From NCBI GenBank assembly GCA_920105625.2, contig OV050030.1:112078814-112142813 (forward strand): a DNA stretch of 64,000 bases, read 5' to 3'. Numbering within the stretch: position 1 is the stretch's first letter; the number at the start of each line of letters is the position of its first letter. A model generated the notes under the pieces. It made no database searches. It was not told the DNA's origin and saw only the letters and a program-made list of their open reading frames with translations. The position numbers and the translations under genes are program-made. This document shows, piece by piece, positions 63,676-64,000 of this stretch. The stretch is from Clusia tigrina (Eukaryota; Arthropoda; Insecta; Diptera; Clusiidae).

Positions 63676-64000
63676 CAACGGCTGGTGATCAGTATATATC
63701 TTAAATGGGCGTCCTAGCAAATATGCCCTAAAATTCTTCTAGGAATTCCTTCTCTATTATGGAGTATCTTTTCTCCGTGTCGCTAAGGGCCCTGCTTGCG
63801 AATGCTATTGGTCGGTCATTCCCGACTTCCCCTTGTGACAATACTGCCCCTAACGCTTCATTGCTAGCATCAGTGGTCAACATAAAAGTTTGCTCAAAGT
63901 CGGGGTACGCCAAAATTGGTGGCGAGCTAATTATTTCTTTTAGCCTCTCGAATGCTTGCTGACAGCTCTCTGTCCATTCGAACTTTGCCTCTTTTCGTAG
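63668..64000 (-). pseudogene. pol: pol: end of reverse transcriptase and RNase H, partial and frame-broken
   Basis: Open from the window edge. The minus strand encodes FEWTESCQQAFERLKEIISS (RT connection, just before RNase H), then AYPDFEQTFMLTTDASNEA with the first RNase H Asp. GAVLSQ and YSIIEKE (catalytic Glu) follow, and a TAG at 63728-63730. The reading then continues one base over as RAYLLGRPFKIYTDHQPLIT (about 63670-63729), which has the third RNase H Asp, and shifts again near 63670. Between EKE and the YLLGR segment about six residues usual in this family are missing. So there is a small deletion and two frame changes within RNase H. The RT catalytic YxDD region lies beyond the window. 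Confidence 0.88.

Larger units (their letters stand above)
59051..64000 (-). mobile_element. Ty3/Gypsy-type LTR retrotransposon, 3' part, minus strand, defective
   Basis: Read on the minus strand from 64000 to 59051, the element shows the end of RT, RNase H, tether, HHCC finger, integrase core, GPY/F module, a long A+T-rich non-pol region, polypurine tract and 3' LTR. This domain order (RT-RH-IN) and the GPY/F module are known for Ty3/Gypsy elements. It has inserted into the satellite, as shown by the abrupt switch at 59050/59051. The 5' LTR, primer binding site, gag, protease and most of RT are beyond the right edge. Multiple frame breaks in pol mean it cannot transpose on its own. I cannot assign a named family with confidence. 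Confidence 0.92.

Overview
The window has two parts. Bases 1-59050 are one uninterrupted head-to-tail satellite DNA array of about 125 copies of an A+T-rich monomer of ~472 bp, all in the same orientation. Bases 59051-64000 are the 3' part of a Ty3/Gypsy-type LTR retrotransposon on the minus strand, which interrupts the satellite inside a monomer and runs off the right edge of the window. This is eukaryotic repetitive DNA, most likely pericentromeric or other heterochromatin. The retrotransposon type and the ACATACAT / TATACATA-type simple repeats in its tail suggest an insect, probably a higher fly (Diptera). That placement is inference; no host gene is present to confirm it.

Satellite. Two main monomer types differ by a one-base indel and linked changes: type A (473 bp, ...AACATAAGAATTC...) and type B (472 bp, ...AACATAGAATTC...). 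Over long stretches they alternate A-B, giving a ~945 bp dimeric higher-order unit. On top of this are larger tandem duplications whose offsets are near whole numbers of monomers, usually even ones: about 11.33 kb, 5.56 kb (which includes one shortened monomer), 4.72 kb and 1.89 kb. Minor forms are four 364-bp-class monomers sharing one 109-bp deletion, three monomers of a divergent subfamily, three with a copied 'CGAACCAAAAAC' patch, and single copies with 22-bp and 23-bp deletions. Each full monomer carries two short dyads and, on the minus strand, a sequence like a pol III B box. The open frames of 60-147 codons in nearly every monomer are best read as by-products of a homogenised repeat, not genes.

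Retrotransposon. From the right edge leftwards (its 5'->3' direction) it shows the end of reverse transcriptase, RNase H, a tether, the HHCC zinc finger, the integrase core and a GPY/F module. Then come a 2.8 kb A+T-rich region with only weak coding remnants, a polypurine tract, and a 475-bp 3' LTR (TGTTG...CAACA) with a TATA box and a poly(A) signal. The pol gene is dead: there are at least three frame breaks, a small deletion that takes out the region expected to hold the first integrase catalytic Asp, and a Gly at the position of the catalytic Glu. The 5' LTR, gag, protease and most of RT lie beyond the window.

I found no host protein gene, tRNA, rRNA or CRISPR.
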